DNA of 46,136 bases, taken from assembly GCA_028690585.1 (NCBI GenBank), contig JAQVAZ010000005.1, forward strand, positions 1 through 46,136, given 5' to 3'. Under the pieces are notes generated by a model. That model searched no databases. It was given only the letters and a program-made list of their open reading frames with translations, and had not been told where the DNA came from. The stretch comes from Candidatus Altimarinota bacterium. Lineage in GTDB: Bacteria > Patescibacteriota > Gracilibacteria > JAHISY01. This document shows positions 43,398 through 46,136 of this stretch, piece by piece. Each line of letters begins with the position of its first letter. Within the stretch, counting starts at the first letter, position 1. Both the position numbers and the translations under genes were made by a program.

Positions 43398-44600
43398 TTG
43401 CTGAATACAATCGAAGAAGCTATCGCGGAAGTGAAGGCTGGTCGGCCAATCATCGTAGTAGATGATGAAAATCGTGAAAACGAAGGTGATTTGCTAGTAG
43501 CTGCGGAAAAAGTAACTCCTGAGATTATCAATTTCATGGCAACTCATGGGAAGGGTTTGATTTGCACACCAGTAAGTTTGGAGATTGCTGAGAGATTAGA
43601 TTTTGCTCCGATGAATCCAAAAGTTTGCGAAGGTGAGCAATGCAACTTCGCTATCACAGTAGATCTAAAAGATGGAATCACTAGTGGAATCTCCGCGGCA
43701 GATAGAAGCAAAACAATTCAAGCGATTATAAATCCCAAAAGTAAAGCTGGTGATTTCAATCGCCCAGGCCACGTATTTCCGCTGCGCGCGAGGAATGGTG
43801 GAGTGCTTGTAAGAGCTGGACACACAGAGGCAGCAGTGGATCTTGCGAAGCTTGCAGGATTACAACCAGCTGGCACGATTTGTGAAATCATGAAGGATGA
43901 CGGCCACATGGCGCGACTACCAGATTTGGAAAAATTTGCAGAAAAGCATGGAGTCAAAATCGTTTCGATTGTGGATCTGATTGCTTATCGTAGAGAGAAA
44001 GAAAGATTGGTAGAAAAAATGGCAGAAGCAGATTTACCTACAGAATACGGAGATTTTCGTATCATGGTTTATCGTAACAAACTCAATCCAAGTGAAGAGC
44101 ATGTTGCGCTGGTAAAAGGTGAAGTAGCTGGTAAGAAAGATGTATTGGTGAGAGTGCATAGTGAATGCCTCACGAGTGATGCTTTCGGCAGTTTGCGTTG
44201 CGATTGCAAAGAGCAAAAAGATGAATCGATGAAGCAAATCGAAAAAGCTGGCTGCGGAGTTTTGCTATACATGAGACAGGAAGGTAGAGGTATCGGCTTG
44301 TGTAACAAAATCCGCGCTTACGAATTACAAGATAGTGGCCTTGATACTGTGGAGGCGAATGAAAAGCTCGGATTTGTAGCGGATTCACGCGAGTATGGAA
44401 TTGGCGCGCAAATCCTTGCAGACCTCGGCCTCACTTCGATTAAACTACTGACGAATAATCCACGCAAACTTGCTGGTATCGAAGGTTACGGATTGAAAGT
44501 AACTGAGCTGCTACCACTAGAAACGAAACCGCATGCGCAAAATCAGAAATATCTCGCAGCAAAAAAAGCGAAGCTTGGCCACAAGCTCAAGAATGTTTAA
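43398..44600 (+). CDS. ribBA: Bifunctional DHBP synthase and GTP cyclohydrolase II
   Basis: 400 residues from TTG 43398. The N-terminal RibB half has [73 protein letters not shown] and [19 protein letters not shown]. The C-terminal RibA half has [20 protein letters not shown], with the zinc Cys residues, then [34 protein letters not shown] and [17 protein letters not shown]. It makes the two early riboflavin precursors, from ribulose 5-phosphate and from GTP. RibD follows 249 nt downstream after a terminator. No FMN riboswitch is seen in the 86 nt upstream. Confidence 0.97.
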   Translation: MLNTIEEAIAEVKAGRPIIVVDDENRENEGDLLVAAEKVTPEIINFMATHGKGLICTPVSLEIAERLDFAPMNPKVCEGEQCNFAITVDLKDGITSGISAADRSKTIQAIINPKSKAGDFNRPGHVFPLRARNGGVLVRAGHTEAAVDLAKLAGLQPAGTICEIMKDDGHMARLPDLEKFAEKHGVKIVSIVDLIAYRREKERLVEKMAEADLPTEYGDFRIMVYRNKLNPSEEHVALVKGEVAGKKDVLVRVHSECLTSDAFGSLRCDCKEQKDESMKQIEKAGCGVLLYMRQEGRGIGLCNKIRAYELQDSGLDTVEANEKLGFVADSREYGIGAQILADLGLTSIKLLTNNPRKLAGIEGYGLKVTELLPLETKPHAQNQKYLAAKKAKLGHKLKNV

Positions 44601-44649
44601 AGGAATAGTGGAATAAAGAATAAAGGATAGGGCTTTAAAAATAGCGTAG

Positions 44650-44676
44650 AAACGCCCCATCGGGGCGTTTTATTTT
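44650..44676 (+). terminator. Rho-independent terminator of ribBA
   Basis: The stem AACGCCCC/GGGGCGTT with a 3-nt loop is followed by TTTATTTTT. The approach sequence GGAATA..AAAGAATAA..GTAGA resembles that before the rpsG terminator on the other strand. Confidence 0.85.
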
Positions 44677-44849
44677 TGGAAATTTTTTGTCGTGGTGAGC
44701 TTGTCGAACCATAAAAAAAATTTTATCCTCCTAGAAATAAAACCCCTCGACAGGCTCGGGGTGACAAAAGGTAAACTTGCAATCGCTAACCAATACCTAT
44801 TAAAATTTCTCATTCCTCTTCACGCAAAAATCTAACTGAAAACGCTTAT
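44677..44849. repeat. Intergenic palindromic repeat between ribBA and ribD
   Basis: It contains GTGGTGAGCTTGTCGAACCA (44693-44712) and, further on, CCCCTCGACAGGCTCGGGGT (44743-44762), two dispersed-repeat-like palindromes. A TTAAAAT box near 44801-44807 may serve ribD. Confidence 0.6.
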
Positions 44850-45806
44850 ATGCTGCGCGCGATTGCGCTAGCAAAAAAAGCAATTAATCCTTCCCCGAAT
44901 CCTCGGGTTGGTTGTGTGATTGTGAAGCATAATAAAGTTATTGCGGAAGGCTTTCACCACGAAGCTGGGAAACCACACGCGGAAATCGAAGCGCTGCGTA
45001 AGGCTGGAAAACAAGCGCAAAACGCTACACTTTTTGTGAATCTCGAACCGTGCAATCACCACGGAAAAACTCCTCCGTGTAGTAAAGCGATACTGAAAGC
45101 TGGAATCAAAAAAGTAGTAATCGGAATGCGAGATAAATCAAAAGCAAAAGGTGGAATGGATTTTTTACGTAAAAATAGTGTGGAAGTGGTTGCAGGAATT
45201 TGTGAAAAAAAATGCAAAGAATTGAATCAGGTTTGGCTGAAGAATACAGAGAAGCAACTCCCTTACCTCACACTAAAACTCGCGCTAGATGAAAATGGAA
45301 ATACGATTCCAGCCAAAGGCAAGAAATGGATTACCGGAGAAAAAGCGCGCAAAGAAGTAATGCGAATGCGAAGAAAACATGATGCGATTCTGGTGGGAGT
45401 AAATACAATCATCATCGATAATCCGCACCTCACCGTGAGAGGAATTAAATCAAAACAGCAACCCGTGAGAATTATTCTGAATCCACAGCAGCGCGATATC
45501 AGCAAAGCAAAAATCTGGAGAGAAAGCGGTAAAACACTAGAAATTACGCAAAAAGATTTCCCTCGCTACAATCTCAAAAGTATTCTCCAGAAACTTTATC
45601 ATCAAGGCATCACAAGTATTCTCGTGGAAGGTGGAAGATTCACTGCTGAGAAACTTCTCGCAGCTGGTTTAGTTGATAAATTAGAGATTTTCCAGCATAA
45701 TAATGAAGGCTCACCTCCTCAACTATTTGGGAAGAAATTTCCGCTAGAGTGGAAGTGCAACTTCGAGAAAGATTCCCTCTTCTCTGGATTTCTAAATCAC
45801 TACTGA
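44850..45806 (+). CDS. ribD: Riboflavin biosynthesis deaminase/reductase RibD
   Basis: 318 residues from ATG 44850. The N-terminal deaminase has PSPNPRVGCVIVKHNKVIAEGFH, PHAEIEALRKAG (zinc His and catalytic Glu) and NLEPCNHHGKTPPCSKAI (zinc Cys pair). The C-terminal reductase has LTLKLALDENGNTI, WITGEKARKEVMRMR, DAILVGVNTIIIDNPHLTVR and SILVEGGRFTAEKLL. It carries out the second and third steps from the GTP branch. The frame is open upstream of this ATG (TENAY in front of MLRAIALAKK fits the usual N-terminus), so a non-standard start a few codons earlier is possible. It overlaps the rhodanese start by one base (TGATG). Confidence 0.95.
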   Translation: MLRAIALAKKAINPSPNPRVGCVIVKHNKVIAEGFHHEAGKPHAEIEALRKAGKQAQNATLFVNLEPCNHHGKTPPCSKAILKAGIKKVVIGMRDKSKAKGGMDFLRKNSVEVVAGICEKKCKELNQVWLKNTEKQLPYLTLKLALDENGNTIPAKGKKWITGEKARKEVMRMRRKHDAILVGVNTIIIDNPHLTVRGIKSKQQPVRIILNPQQRDISKAKIWRESGKTLEITQKDFPRYNLKSILQKLYHQGITSILVEGGRFTAEKLLAAGLVDKLEIFQHNNEGSPPQLFGKKFPLEWKCNFEKDSLFSGFLNHY

Positions 45807-46132
45807 TGAGTATCATCGAAGAAATTTCCGCGGAAAAAGCTGCGAAACTAATCGCAGAGAAACCAGCTTTGGAGATTCTTGATATTCGCACAGAGATGGA
45901 ATTCGATGCCGGTAGAATCAAACATGCGCAGCTGATTGATGTTTATGAGCCTGATTTTATCGAGAGAATCAAAAATCTTCCGCGCGAAAAAGAGTATCTA
46001 TTGTATTGCAGAAGCGGAGTGAGAACCGCAAACGCATTACCTATTTTTGAGAAACTGGGGTTTCAGAAAATCTATCATCTCACCTACGGAATTCTCGATT
46101 GGCAGCAAGAGAGATTGCCACTGGAAAAATAG
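45806..46132 (+). CDS. Rhodanese-like domain protein
   Basis: 108 residues from ATG 45806, sharing the A of the ribD stop TGA. The single rhodanese domain has EILDIRTEMEFDAGRIKHAQLID and the active-site loop LLYCRSGVRTANA with the sulfur-accepting Cys. It ends IYHLTYGILDWQQERLPLE. Such domains carry sulfur or act as small phosphatase-like folds. The role beside ribD is unknown, and coupling to ribD may be only positional. Confidence 0.9.
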   Translation: MSIIEEISAEKAAKLIAEKPALEILDIRTEMEFDAGRIKHAQLIDVYEPDFIERIKNLPREKEYLLYCRSGVRTANALPIFEKLGFQKIYHLTYGILDWQQERLPLEK

Positions 46133-46136
46133 ATAT

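Overview
This 46 kb window looks like a chromosomal piece of a Candidate Phyla Radiation (Patescibacteria) bacterium. The signs are short genes, many TTG/GTG starts with no clear Shine-Dalgarno, a FISUMP-domain surface protein with the usual CPR signal anchor, small GIY-YIG and cysteine-rich proteins, and sparse biosynthesis. TGA ends several genes, so the code is standard and not the recoded Gracilibacteria/Absconditabacteria one. The exact phylum is not determined; a Peregrinibacteria-like lineage is only a guess.

The most notable system is at the left edge (about 1-2470, minus strand): a diversity-generating retroelement (DGR). In transcription order it has a membrane-anchored FISUMP target gene with a variable repeat at its 3' end (VR, 1193-1377), an avd accessory gene (765-1118), a non-coding template repeat (TR, 418-602), and a reverse transcriptase that runs off the window (333 to 1). 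TR and VR align over 185 bp without gaps. All 16 mismatches fall on adenines of the template strand, which is the signature of DGR mutagenic retrohoming. A perfect 15-bp inverted repeat encloses the TR, and a (GA)16 microsatellite lies in the target gene's leader.

Region by region: 2.5-2.75 kb holds palindromic repeats and a terminator. 2.8-11.5 kb is the rpoB-rpoC-rpsL-rpsG operon (minus) with a good sigma-70 promoter. 11.6-15.8 kb carries a hypothetical gene, folP, a thioredoxin/CcdA-type membrane oxidoreductase, an NAD(P)HX dehydratase, and a GIY-YIG gene bracketed by inverted repeats. 16.0-18.0 kb is an ECF sigma factor operon with a membrane protein and a secreted Gly/Met-rich protein. 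18.0-21.5 kb has an NlpC/P60-like protein, gyrB and a small hypothetical gene. 21.7-25.5 kb has two ATP-grasp ligases and a DUF1704/MATCAP-like metallopeptidase, which may form a peptide ligation and removal cassette. 25.5-37.4 kb has ppdK, two zinc/cysteine-rich proteins, a VirD4/HerA-like ATPase with a His-rich head, an ABC exporter, pyrF, a membrane protein and der. 37.5-42.5 kb has yggS and a UvrD-like helicase-nuclease flanking an accessory hot spot, with a HicA-like toxin, two hypothetical genes, and relic copies of both flanking gene ends. 42.5 kb to the end has a small membrane protein, a methyltransferase, ribBA, ribD and a rhodanese.

Two genome-wide habits show up. Many genes have an extended -10 box (TGCTAAAAT-like) only 6-7 nt from the start codon, implying leaderless mRNAs. 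Many gene 3' ends are followed by GGAATA-rich tracts, hairpins and dispersed palindromic repeats.
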